NCBI GenBank assembly: GCA_025997455.1
Contig: BNUP01000050.1
Coordinates: forward strand, 1 to 13,994
Direction of reading: 5' to 3'
From: Fibrobacterales bacterium
GTDB lineage: Bacteria; Fibrobacterota; Fibrobacteria; Fibrobacterales; Fibrobacteraceae
DNA length: 13,994 nucleotides
Shown here: piece by piece, positions 1-6,256 of the stretch
Numbering within the stretch: position 1 is the stretch's first letter
How the letters are laid out: each line of letters begins with the position of its first letter
Position numbers and translations under genes: made by a program
Notes under the pieces: model-generated
The model's database searches: none
The model's input: the letters and a program-made list of their open reading frames with translations, nothing else
What the model was told of the DNA's origin: nothing

Positions 1-41
1 GTCTTCATTGCATAGTCGAAGGATATTAAAGTGCGGGGCAT
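1..41 (-). CDS. Rpn family recombination-promoting nuclease/putative transposase, N-terminal fragment (cut by window edge)
   Basis: Only the first 13 codons are in the window, read leftwards from an ATG at 41-39: MPRTLISFDYAMK. This opening (TLISFDxAxK) is what I know from the N-termini of PD-(D/E)XK nuclease family transposases (Rpn / PDDEXK_2), which promote DNA rearrangement independently of RecA and are usually multi-copy in host genomes. The start is preceded by the motif TTTTCTACCTTCCC and no Shine-Dalgarno sequence, exactly as for the divergent gene at 202. The call rests on 13 residues and on memory of the family, so it is provisional; the rest of the gene lies to the left of this window. 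Confidence 0.55.
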   Translation of the reverse strand, partial: MPRTLISFDYAMK

Positions 42-46
42 AACGG

Positions 47-60
47 GGGAAGGTAGAAAA
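47..60 (-). promoter_or_regulatory. Putative -10-type promoter motif for the leftward Rpn gene
   Basis: The minus strand reads TTTTCTACCTTCCC ending 5 nt before the ATG at 41. The same motif stands before four other starts in this window (185-198 plus, 4812-4827 minus, 7291-7304 minus, 7463-7478 plus). The CTAYMT core has T and A in the positions expected of a -10 hexamer. A promoter role is inferred from position and recurrence, not shown. Confidence 0.4.
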
Positions 61-184
61 GTGGGGTGTGGGGTGTAGCGTGTAGGGTGTGGAGAACTCG
101 GCGTTGCAAGAGTTGAAAGTGTAAAATGAAAAGTGTAAAGTTATTATTCTCTACTCTCCACTCTCCACACCCCACCCCACCCCA

Positions 185-198
185 TTTTCTACATTCCC
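185..198 (+). promoter_or_regulatory. Putative -10-type promoter motif before the hydroxyacid dehydrogenase gene
   Basis: TTTTCTACATTCCC ends 3 nt before the ATG at 202 and there is no Shine-Dalgarno sequence between. If CTACAT is the -10 hexamer, transcription would begin at or next to the start codon, giving a leaderless message. It is the right end of family 1 repeat copy 1. Confidence 0.4.
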
Positions 199-201
199 AA
201 A

Positions 202-1293
202 ATGAGATACGGAATATTGAATTTTACAACCGAACCAGATGTGGAACGCACCGTTATTGACAATGAGCCGATACAATGCTTTAATGCGATAAATGAAAAC
301 GATTTGCCGAACAGCATTGCCGAACTTGAAGCCTGTATGGTGTGGTATAAACTGAAAGTTACCAAAACTACGATAGACCGCCTGAAAAATTGCAAAGTCA
401 TAGTTTGTGTTAGTGTTGGATTCAACAATGTAAATATTGAATACGCAGGTTCTGCTGGAATAGCCGTTGTAAATGTTCCAGATTACGGAACTAATGATGT
501 TGCCGACCACGCATTTGCATTGCTTTTGGCACAGTGCAGAAAAATAACGACTTACAATACAAAATTAAAAGAGAATGTTGTATCGAATTGGGATGTGGCG
601 CAAGGCGGAGAAATCAGGAGATTAACGGGTGCAAAAATAGGTATAGTGGGACTTGGCAGAATAGGAACGGCGGTTGCAATGCGTGCGAAAGCATTTGGGA
701 TGGATGTGTCTTTCTACGACCCGTATAAACCTGACGGCTACGATAAATCCTTAAACATCAGGCGATTTGGGAACTTAAAATCTATATTTGCCGACAGCGA
801 TTATATAAGCATACACACACCGCTCACAGCCGAAACACACCATATTATAGACGAAAAAATTTTATCCGTTGCCAAACCCGGTATAACCATAATCAACACT
901 GCACGGGGCGGAGTTGTAGATTTAGATTCCATTTACAGAGGTCTTAAAAGCGATGTAATTAAAGCATTTGCCGCCGATGTTTTGGAAGTTGAACCGCCAA
1001 ATAAAGTTCGCCCATGTCGCTTAGTAGGCACTGACGACCTCTTAGCGAGTTCTTCAGAGTCTACTAAAGTAATCTCCGAAGATACCGCTTTAATCAAAGC
1101 ATTTTATGAAAAAGAGCCTTGGATTGACGGACGGGTGATTCTCACGCCCCACGCGGCGTATTACTCTGTGGAAGGTGAACGGGAGATACGGGAGAAAGCG
1201 GCAAAGCAGATGCTCAATGCGGTTAATGGTATTCCGCTCAGGAATTGTGTGAATAAGGAATTTTTGAGAAATGAAAGAAGTCCGGTTGCGTAA
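202..1293 (+). CDS. D-isomer-specific 2-hydroxyacid dehydrogenase (CtBP-like) carrying an in-frame repeat insertion
   Basis: This is an NAD(P)-dependent 2-hydroxyacid dehydrogenase of 363 residues, cytosolic; the substrate cannot be told from sequence. The Rossmann motif GLGRIG is at residues 150-155. The catalytic triad is visible as Arg235 (NTARGG), Glu264 (EVEPP) and His317 (LTPHAAYYS). The PHAAYYS ending resembles C-terminal-binding-protein-like members rather than phosphoglycerate dehydrogenase. The spacing from Glu264 to His317 is 53 residues, far above the roughly 23 of E. coli SerA, because residues 269-289 are encoded by a family 2 repeat (CRLVGTDDLLASSSESTK). The insertion is in a loop outside the nucleotide-binding core, so activity may survive. 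The ATG at 202 follows the promoter-like motif directly. Its end overlaps the next gene's start by 23 nt. Confidence 0.88.
   Translation: MRYGILNFTTEPDVERTVIDNEPIQCFNAINENDLPNSIAELEACMVWYKLKVTKTTIDRLKNCKVIVCVSVGFNNVNIEYAGSAGIAVVNVPDYGTNDVADHAFALLLAQCRKITTYNTKLKENVVSNWDVAQGGEIRRLTGAKIGIVGLGRIGTAVAMRAKAFGMDVSFYDPYKPDGYDKSLNIRRFGNLKSIFADSDYISIHTPLTAETHHIIDEKILSVAKPGITIINTARGGVVDLDSIYRGLKSDVIKAFAADVLEVEPPNKVRPCRLVGTDDLLASSSESTKVISEDTALIKAFYEKEPWIDGRVILTPHAAYYSVEGEREIREKAAKQMLNAVNGIPLRNCVNKEFLRNERSPVA
1006..1071 (+). repeat. Family 2 hairpin element, copy A, inserted in frame in a coding sequence
   Basis: The arms are TTAGTAGGCACTGA (1021-1034) and TCAGAGTCTACTAA (1054-1067); 12 of 14 positions pair and one more is a G-T wobble. 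The element is preceded by GTTCGCCCATGTCGC. Copies B (1388-1450) and C (10722-10770) share the same leader and arms. Here the element is read as VRPCRLVGTDD and following residues without a stop. The exact insertion borders are uncertain by a few bases. Confidence 0.85.
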
Positions 1294-2077
1294 AATAATC
1301 TCAGAAGAACTCTCCCAAACTTTATCTCATAAAATAAGGAGTTCTTCTGAGACGACGGCGAACTGCTTAAATTTACATAAAAATACTGTTCGCCAATGTC
1401 GCTTAGTAGGTTCTGACGACCTCTTAACGAGTTCTTCAGAACCTACTAAACTTTGCAGTTGCAATCTATTTTTGTTTGCAATAATTGCAATTTTTTCTGC
1501 CTGCTCAAACGACCTGTATATTGAAACTGCGCCACATCCGATTTCTGTAAATGCCGCTTTTTATCGAGATAATGACACACTCAAAACTCCTCGCTTGGCA
1601 GACACAATTTCCACCGAAACGGCACTCGTATTTTTTGCAAAAATCACTCCCACGCCTTCAGCATTGCAAAATTATTTTTGGACTATAGGCACTCAAAAAT
1701 ATCCGAATTTACAACGGAAAATAATTTTTGATTCAGTCGGCTTTTACCCTGCGAAATTCTATGCAGTTGATGTTTTGGGCGATACTCTGGTTACCGAGAT
1801 GTCAGTCCGCGTTTCAAAAAAACCAACTTGCGAAAATATAATTTTGCAAGAAAGTTATGAGCAACCGCTTTTTGAGTGGAATTGCCAAAGTGAAGAAAAA
1901 ATTTATTATTCATTTAAGTTAAAAAATAAAAGTGCCGTGTTATTGGATACGGTATTGTTGAATAATTCCCTGCTGCTCAATGCTCCGCTTCCCGTTGACT
2001 ATTGGGAAGTTCATTTAACTGCAACAAATTCATACGATTTTACCGCAAAATTAGATAGCATTTGGGAGGCAAAATGA
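1271..2077 (+). CDS. Putative lipoprotein with repeat-derived N-terminal extension and a PKD-like segment
   Basis: The function is unknown. From the ATG at 1271 (weak AAGGA 11 nt upstream) the first 60 residues are almost wholly encoded by family 2 repeat copy B. Only then comes a lipoprotein signal, LFLFAIIAIFSAC, with the lipid-acceptor Cys at residue 78. A signal sequence this far from the start is abnormal. There is no ATG or GTG in frame between the repeat and the hydrophobic stretch; a TTG lies inside it at 1472. So the original start was probably lost or displaced by the repeat. Residues 132-190 contain QNYFWTIG and AVDVLGDT, matching QNYFWVIDG and VVDIYGDT in the next gene; this pattern resembles a PKD/Ig-like fold. 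The gene overlaps the previous one by 23 nt and the next by an ATGA junction. Confidence 0.65.
   Translation: MKEVRLRKIISEELSQTLSHKIRSSSETTANCLNLHKNTVRQCRLVGSDDLLTSSSEPTKLCSCNLFLFAIIAIFSACSNDLYIETAPHPISVNAAFYRDNDTLKTPRLADTISTETALVFFAKITPTPSALQNYFWTIGTQKYPNLQRKIIFDSVGFYPAKFYAVDVLGDTLVTEMSVRVSKKPTCENIILQESYEQPLFEWNCQSEEKIYYSFKLKNKSAVLLDTVLLNNSLLLNAPLPVDYWEVHLTATNSYDFTAKLDSIWEAK
1299..1450 (+). repeat. Family 2 composite repeat, copy B: two long hairpins and a middle stem
   Basis: Hairpin A has perfect 14-bp arms TCTCAGAAGAACTC (1299-1312) and GAGTTCTTCTGAGA (1339-1352). A middle stem pairs GGCGAAC (1357-1363) with GTTCGCC (1388-1394). Hairpin B has perfect 14-bp arms TTAGTAGGTTCTGA (1403-1416) and TCAGAACCTACTAA (1436-1449). 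The element begins 5 nt after the dehydrogenase stop codon. It is open through its whole length in the frame of the lipoprotein gene. Hairpin B alone recurs inside the dehydrogenase gene; the composite recurs at 10615-10770. Confidence 0.88.
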
Positions 2078-2466
2078 AATTGAAAATTATATTATCAATT
2101 GCAATTATAAGTTTATTCTCCTGTTCAACGGATAAATTTAACGAAAAAAATCAACCTGAAATTTTCCTTGACGGCATTTATTACCAAATTCAAAAAAACA
2201 CAACCACCTATCTTGACCCGATAATTTTTCTAAGTCAAGGTGATGAAGAAATATTTGTGTATGAGGAAATTGCAGATGAAATTTTTCAAAATTATTTTTG
2301 GGTAATAGACGGCGACACTCTGCGGAATTACAATACCAAAATCAAAGGTTATGGCGAAAAAGATGTGGAATTTGTCGTAGTGGATATATATGGCGATACA
2401 CAGAGTGCATCTTTAACTATTTCAATTGACGATTGCGTATTTTTTGATAGATTGTGTAATAATTAA
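2074..2466 (+). CDS. Small putative lipoprotein with PKD-like segment
   Basis: This is a 130-residue protein of unknown function. I start it at the ATG at 2074 (MKLKIILSIAIISLFSC) because GGGAGG stands 5 nt upstream and the ATG overlaps the previous TGA (ATGA coupling). An ATG at 2062 would lack this. The lipobox LFSC puts the lipid-acceptor Cys at residue 17, so the protein should be anchored in the envelope. Residues 71-115 (QNYFWVIDGDT then VVDIYGDT) match the preceding lipoprotein, including a shared 15-bp stretch CAAAATTATTTTTGG in the DNA. The pair therefore looks like diverged relatives in tandem. Two Cys near the C-terminus (CVFFDRLC) could form a disulphide. Confidence 0.7.
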   Translation: MKLKIILSIAIISLFSCSTDKFNEKNQPEIFLDGIYYQIQKNTTTYLDPIIFLSQGDEEIFVYEEIADEIFQNYFWVIDGDTLRNYNTKIKGYGEKDVEFVVVDIYGDTQSASLTISIDDCVFFDRLCNN

Positions 2467-2468
2467 AA

Positions 2469-2473
2469 GAGGG
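2469..2473 (+). promoter_or_regulatory. Shine-Dalgarno GAGGG that raises doubt about the next start codon
   Basis: AGAGGG (2468-2473 region) abuts the ATG at 2474 with no spacer, but lies 6 nt before an in-frame TTG at 2480. Starting at the TTG gives MKKIIFVLICACS, a textbook signal peptide n-region. The real start may therefore be the TTG. Confidence 0.45.
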
Positions 2474-3703
2474 ATGGTTTTGAAAAAAATAATTTTTGTG
2501 TTAATCTGCGCTTGTTCAATTTATGCAGCACCGTTGTTTATGCTCCCGCTCGAAAGCGATGCGGATTCAAATTTAACCGTGCTCTGGGAAAATTCCGTTT
2601 TGCAATTATTCAAAGAGGCAGACTTTGAACCTAAGAAAATTGACCCTGCAAATTTTTCCGATTGCACGGATATAGAATGCGTAATTTCAAAATCGCGGGC
2701 ACTCGGTGCACAGGGACTTTTTCGCGGTCGCATTAAAACCGAAGACGATTCCATAAGCGTTCGTTTTCATATCGATTGGCTCGCAGGTAATTCCACCCCG
2801 CAAAGCGAAGTTCAAGGTAAATTTCCGATAACTTGGAACGAAGTATTAAATTCAGGGAACCTGCAAAAAATAGTTTCTAACATTACGGGAAAATTTTTGG
2901 GTAATTCAAACTCCGCCCTCGTAAATAACTCAAAAGAAACTATAATCAGCGTTGAAACAAACCCCGAAAATGCAGTTGTTATGCTGAACGGCACCGCGAT
3001 ATGCAAATCTCCGTGCAACTTTTCCTCACCTGCAACCGACACAGCGGAAATCTCCGCTTATCACGACACAAACGATAATTTATGGGCAGAAAAAACCGTT
3101 CTCAAAATCGGCTCACAAGACACAGCAAAAATCTATCTCTCGCTCAAGCGGTCATTTGCGAATACGGAAATTCGCTCTAATCCGAGCAATGCAAAAATTT
3201 TCAACGCAGGAATTATAGATGTTCGTTCAAAGTCAATAGGCAAAACTCCATTCATCTTAACAGGCGAACCTGGAGAAAATCAAATTCGCATTTTTAGCGA
3301 AGGCTACCGTGATACATTGCTAAATGTAAAAATTGATGCTTTGGAAAAACAGGTGATTTTCGTTCAACTCACGCCCATAACCGACCCGCAGGAACTCGCC
3401 AACCAAAATTCCGTTATTAAAAGTATGAAAAAGCGAAATATAGGACTTGGGTTAATTGGCGGCTCGGTAGGAACTTTAATTGCAGGAACAGCATTATGCA
3501 TTTTTGCAAGAGACGATTATACCAAAGCCCGCGACTTAAAAGACGAATTATCTTACCCGTCTCTAAATGGCGATAATTTTAACTCAAAGGTAGATGAAAA
3601 TCACAAGGCAATTCGCAGAGGAAATGCAAAAACCGCATTTGGCGGCGGTTTAATAGGCTTCTCGCTCTTACTCGCGGGAGTCGGCTTTGCAATGAGTTTT
3701 TAG
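2474..3703 (+). CDS. Exported PEGA-domain protein with two C-terminal membrane segments
   Basis: About 409 residues, start at ATG 2474 or TTG 2480. An N-terminal signal peptide (KKIIFVLICACSIYAA, probable cleavage before PLF) is followed by a segment of about 120 residues (LPLESDAD...TVLWENSVLQLF) that resembles the opening region of other bacterial PEGA/TolB-like envelope proteins. Two PEGA-type repeats follow at about 155-225 (SVETNPENAVVMLNG) and 229-300 (IRSNPSNAKIF...GKTPF...EGYRD). Two glycine-rich hydrophobic helices stand at about 323-346 and 388-409, with a charged loop between. The role is not known; PEGA domains are surface-layer-like repeats. The gene is third in a run with two lipoprotein genes, which suggests a shared envelope structure. 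Confidence 0.72.
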   Translation: MVLKKIIFVLICACSIYAAPLFMLPLESDADSNLTVLWENSVLQLFKEADFEPKKIDPANFSDCTDIECVISKSRALGAQGLFRGRIKTEDDSISVRFHIDWLAGNSTPQSEVQGKFPITWNEVLNSGNLQKIVSNITGKFLGNSNSALVNNSKETIISVETNPENAVVMLNGTAICKSPCNFSSPATDTAEISAYHDTNDNLWAEKTVLKIGSQDTAKIYLSLKRSFANTEIRSNPSNAKIFNAGIIDVRSKSIGKTPFILTGEPGENQIRIFSEGYRDTLLNVKIDALEKQVIFVQLTPITDPQELANQNSVIKSMKKRNIGLGLIGGSVGTLIAGTALCIFARDDYTKARDLKDELSYPSLNGDNFNSKVDENHKAIRRGNAKTAFGGGLIGFSLLLAGVGFAMSF

Positions 3704-3713
3704 GTTAATTAGT

Positions 3714-3755
3714 TAAAAATTGCAAGTGCCGAAGGTGATATTTTAGCAATTTTTA
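3714..3755. terminator. Possible bidirectional terminator hairpin between convergent genes
   Basis: TAAAAATTGC (3714-3723) pairs with GCAATTTTTA (3746-3755), a 10-bp stem with a 22-nt loop. It stands between the PEGA gene's stop and nrdR's stop and includes the nrdR stop codon. The stem is AT-rich and the loop large, so termination is only a suggestion from position. Confidence 0.35.
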
Positions 3756-4208
3756 GAAGTTCCCTTGTTTCGGTTTTTCTTCAACCAATTTCACAAATTC
3801 ACCGACCTCTCTAAACTCTCTATAAACCGAGGCAAATCGCACATAAGCCACAGGATCTACTTTGGAAAGTTCCTGCATAATGAGAGTTCCTATTACATCG
3901 TAAGAAACCTCGCTTTTTTCAAGTGCAACGAGCAAATTTTCAACATCGCTCACTATCTCGTTAATTTTATCATCGCTTATAGGTCGCTTGGCACACGCTT
4001 TTTCAATACCCGTTCTCAACTTTTCGCGGCTATACGCCTCACGACGACCGCCTCTTTTCACAACCGAAAATACTGCCTTTTCAACATATTCATAAGTGGT
4101 AAAACGGTTTCCGCATTTTAAGCATTCGCGCCTCCGCCTAACGGAATCGCCGCTCATTCTCGTATCTATAACTTTGTCATCATCTTCTTTACAATGCGGG
4201 CATTTCAT
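3753..4208 (-). CDS. nrdR: Transcriptional repressor NrdR
   Basis: A 151-residue protein of normal NrdR length. The N-terminal zinc ribbon has Cys3, Cys6, Cys29 and Cys32 (CPHC ... CLKC), with the family's VIDTR and RRRREC stretches. The ATP-cone domain spans roughly 46-136 (VVKRGGRREAYSREKLRTGI at its start). NrdR senses ATP/dATP through the cone and represses ribonucleotide reductase operons by binding paired NrdR boxes. It starts 3 nt after the leuD stop, so it is very likely cotranscribed with leuD. I see no ribonucleotide reductase gene and no convincing NrdR box in the window. Confidence 0.95.
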   Translation of the reverse strand: MKCPHCKEDDDKVIDTRMSGDSVRRRRECLKCGNRFTTYEYVEKAVFSVVKRGGRREAYSREKLRTGIEKACAKRPISDDKINEIVSDVENLLVALEKSEVSYDVIGTLIMQELSKVDPVAYVRFASVYREFREVGEFVKLVEEKPKQGNF

Positions 4209-4211
4209 AAA

Positions 4212-4808
4212 CTACCATTCCAAGTATGGTAATTTATTTGCAACTTCTTCTATTTTATTTTTATTTGCCAAAAGCACACTTCGTGCGTGCCACGAACCGT
4301 CTAAAAATTGCCCTCGTGCTCCGTCTGCGAGTTTCAAAGGGAAAACCTTAGTGCCAAATTCCACATTCAAATCTTTAACGCTCAGCGAAAATTTTTCTGC
4401 CGAATTGCCTTCAATCCAACTTAAAATTTCCTCCGCAACCTCGTGCGAAACAGCAAAGCAGGGAATGCCTATGGAAACGCAATTTCCAAAAAATATTTCG
4501 CTATAACTTTCGGCGATAATCGCTTTAATTCCCCAACGCAACAAAGCCTGCGGTGCGTGCTCCCTGCTCGACCCGCATCCAAAATTCCTGTTTGAAACCA
4601 AAATTCCCGCACCCTTGTATCTATGGTCGCGGAACGGGTGAGTTTCGCCTTGTTTGCGGAGTCCCTCAATATCGTCTTCAAAAGCGTGCTCGCCAAGTCC
4701 GTCAAAAGTTACGCTTTTCAAAAATCGTGCGGGGATTATTCTATCGGTATCAATATCGTTGCCTCGCACAGGCACGCCTCTTTCGGCAATTTTTTCAATT
4801 GTTCGCAT
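4212..4808 (-). CDS. leuD: 3-isopropylmalate dehydratase small subunit
   Basis: A 198-residue protein of normal LeuD length. With LeuC it isomerises 2-isopropylmalate to 3-isopropylmalate in leucine synthesis; LeuC, which holds the [4Fe-4S] cluster, is not in the window. RGNDIDTDRIIPARFL is at residues 15-30. The swivel-domain signature FGCGSSREHAP is at 76-86 and contributes active-site residues. The ATG at 4808 follows the promoter-like ACTTTCTATATTCCCC by 3 nt with no Shine-Dalgarno sequence. It is first in a pair with nrdR, 3 nt downstream. The separation of leuD from leuC, and its pairing with nrdR, is uncommon. Confidence 0.95.
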   Translation of the reverse strand: MRTIEKIAERGVPVRGNDIDTDRIIPARFLKSVTFDGLGEHAFEDDIEGLRKQGETHPFRDHRYKGAGILVSNRNFGCGSSREHAPQALLRWGIKAIIAESYSEIFFGNCVSIGIPCFAVSHEVAEEILSWIEGNSAEKFSLSVKDLNVEFGTKVFPLKLADGARGQFLDGSWHARSVLLANKNKIEEVANKLPYLEW

Positions 4809-4950
4809 AATGGGGAATATAGAAAGTTTGGGGTATGGGGTGTGGCGTGTGGGGTGTGGAGAACTCGGCGGTGCAGAAGTTGAAAGTGAAAAGAGTAAAG
4901 TGAAAAGTTGAAAGTGGGGAACTCGGGCGGTGCAGGCAGGGAGATGGGAG
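4809..4950. repeat. Family 1 repeat, copy 2 (one arm, with a duplicated core)
   Basis: It runs from the leuD start codon leftward end into the gap: GGGGTATGGGGTG (4830-4842), then the core GAGAACTCGGCGGTGCA (4860-4875) and AGTTGAAAGTGAAAAG units. The core recurs as GGGAACTCGGGCGGTGCA (4917-4934). The other palindrome arm and its promoter-like end are missing. The side where they are missing faces the 3' end of the M16 gene, not a gene start. Confidence 0.8.
4812..4827 (-). promoter_or_regulatory. Putative -10-type promoter motif before leuD
   Basis: The minus strand reads ACTTTCTATATTCCCC, ending 3 nt before the leuD ATG. CTATAT is the best -10 match among the five copies of this motif in the window. 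There is no Shine-Dalgarno sequence, so the message may be leaderless. The motif is the gene-facing end of family 1 copy 2. Confidence 0.42.
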
Positions 4951-4960
4951 AAGGGTATTC

Positions 4961-4983
4961 GTCATTTCCGCTTGCAACGCGGA
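4961..4983. repeat. Short GC hairpin after the M16 gene
   Basis: TCCGC (4967-4971) pairs with GCGGA (4979-4983) around TTGCAAC, preceded by GTCATT. It follows the M16 peptidase stop on the minus strand. It resembles the widespread GTCATTCC-type intergenic hairpins. There is no T-run to support a terminator. Confidence 0.35.
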
Positions 4984-4990
4984 GGTTACA

Positions 4991-6256
4991 CTATTTCGGC
5001 ACAACGGCGGCGAATGTCCATTTGGAGTTATTAACAAAATCGGCAATAAACGACTCTATAAAATCAGGTTGAATTTTTAGAATTTCCTGCTCGGAGACAG
5101 CGGTATCTATGGGATGTCCGTAACGGAGAATTTGGTTGGCGAGACTGCTTTGACGAGACGAAAGGCTGTCTTGCGAAAGTTTATATGAGCCGATTATGCT
5201 CTGTTTTGCTCTTTCGAGTTCACCTTTGGAAAAGCCGTTTTTGAGGAATTTTTGCATCTCTTTTTGAACGAGGTCGCGAACTTTTTGAAGATTTGCGGGT
5301 TCAGTTGCAAACGAAATTTGAAATAATGAGGACAATTTGCGAATATCTTTTTTTTCTGTCGGGATAGTGCGGAGGGAGTTTTCAAGCGATGAGTTTATAA
5401 AATAAACCAACCCGTATTTTTCCCTGATGTTTTGAAAGAGTCGGCTTGTGAAACCGTCCCCGAAAATATGATTGAAAATTTGCAATGCTCTTGCCTCTTG
5501 CGTGCTTAATCCCTGACGAAATGCACCGAGAACAACCGTGCTTTGAGAGAAGTGTCGTTTTAGAAATTTGTCTTGCTGAACTCCATCGCATATTTTAATT
5601 TCAAAAGGCACGGTCGAGGGCGTATGGCAAATTGAAGGTAAAAATTCCGAGCAGTATTTAACCACATCTTTATGTTCCGCATTTCCCGCAACGCATATAA
5701 AAATAGACAAGTCGTTCAAAATCATTTTATGATGTTTTTTTATTTGCGAAAGTTCCAAGTTTTCAACCGATTTTATTGTGCCTGCAATAGGCAGAGCAAA
5801 ACCGCTGCCCTTAAAATGCTCCTTGTGAAACAGATCATCTACAATATCTTCGGGATTGTCGTCGGCGGCACGAATTTCCTCCAGAATTACGCTTTTTTCT
5901 TTTTCAAAATCCGCGTGCGATAACTTGGGATTGCAAACCAAATCCGTTAAAACCGAGATGGCGGTTTTCAAATGCTCTTTTGCAATTTTCACATAAAAAC
6001 AAGTGACCTCGCGTGAGGTGTAAGCGTTCAAACTTCCGCCCAAATCCTCTATTTCGCTTGCAAGTTTGAACGCCGAACGATTTTTTGTACCCTTAAAAAC
6101 CAAATGCTCATAAAAATGGCATAAGCCGTTGCTCTGCGGATTTTCCGCTCCCGACCCGACAGGTAGCCACAGCCCCACGGAAACCGAAGATGAATTTGGC
6201 ACTTTATCCGTTGCTATTGTGCAGCCGTTTGGCAGAGTGGTAATGTTATTATTCAT
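4991..6256 (-). CDS. M16 family zinc metallopeptidase (insulinase/processing-peptidase type)
   Basis: A 421-residue protein, the usual size of the single-chain bacterial M16B enzymes (YmxG/PepR type). The inverted zinc motif HFYEH is at residues 47-51 (zinc-binding His47 and His51, catalytic Glu50). The second zinc-binding Glu is at 126 or 127 (VILEEI), about 76 residues on as expected. The C-terminal half keeps the inactive-domain pattern, including the stretch GDGFTSRLFQNIREKYGLVY written here in 20 residues. There is no signal peptide, so it should act in the cytoplasm. The natural substrate is unknown. Its ATG overlaps the last codons of the DnaA paralogue by 8 nt, which indicates translational coupling. 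Confidence 0.9.
   Translation of the reverse strand: MNNNITTLPNGCTIATDKVPNSSSVSVGLWLPVGSGAENPQSNGLCHFYEHLVFKGTKNRSAFKLASEIEDLGGSLNAYTSREVTCFYVKIAKEHLKTAISVLTDLVCNPKLSHADFEKEKSVILEEIRAADDNPEDIVDDLFHKEHFKGSGFALPIAGTIKSVENLELSQIKKHHKMILNDLSIFICVAGNAEHKDVVKYCSEFLPSICHTPSTVPFEIKICDGVQQDKFLKRHFSQSTVVLGAFRQGLSTQEARALQIFNHIFGDGFTSRLFQNIREKYGLVYFINSSLENSLRTIPTEKKDIRKLSSLFQISFATEPANLQKVRDLVQKEMQKFLKNGFSKGELERAKQSIIGSYKLSQDSLSSRQSSLANQILRYGHPIDTAVSEQEILKIQPDFIESFIADFVNNSKWTFAAVVPK

Larger units (their letters stand above)
42..201. repeat. Family 1 palindromic repeat, copy 1, filling a divergent intergenic region
   Basis: The whole gap between two divergent start codons is an imperfect inverted repeat. 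The left arm (about 45-100) is G/T-rich, with GGGGTGTGGGG runs and a core GAGAACTCGGCGTTGCA. The right arm (about 150-200) is its C/A-rich counterpart. The centre reads AAAGTTATTATTCTCTACTC (137-156), identical to the centre of copy 3. Purine-rich AAAGTGTAAA-type units flank the centre. Related copies are at 4809-4950 and 7281-7486. No coding potential of its own is credible. Confidence 0.85.

Noticed and set aside
151..510. Minus-strand open frame of 119 codons over the repeat and the dehydrogenase 5' end
   Set aside because: It is antisense to a clear dehydrogenase domain and its C-terminal part is translated repeat; it has no recognisable domain or ribosome site.
1003..1080. Family 2 copy A as a frameshift or disruption of the dehydrogenase
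   Set aside because: The insert keeps the frame and all catalytic residues on both sides are intact, so the gene is not scored as a pseudogene.
1299..1352. Hairpin A after the dehydrogenase stop as an intrinsic terminator
   Set aside because: There is no T-run after the stem, the loop is 26 nt, the hairpin lies within the next open frame, and the same structure is part of a dispersed composite repeat.
4553..4911. Several plus-strand open frames opposite leuD and running into copy 2
   Set aside because: They are antisense shadows of the well-conserved LeuD coding sequence.
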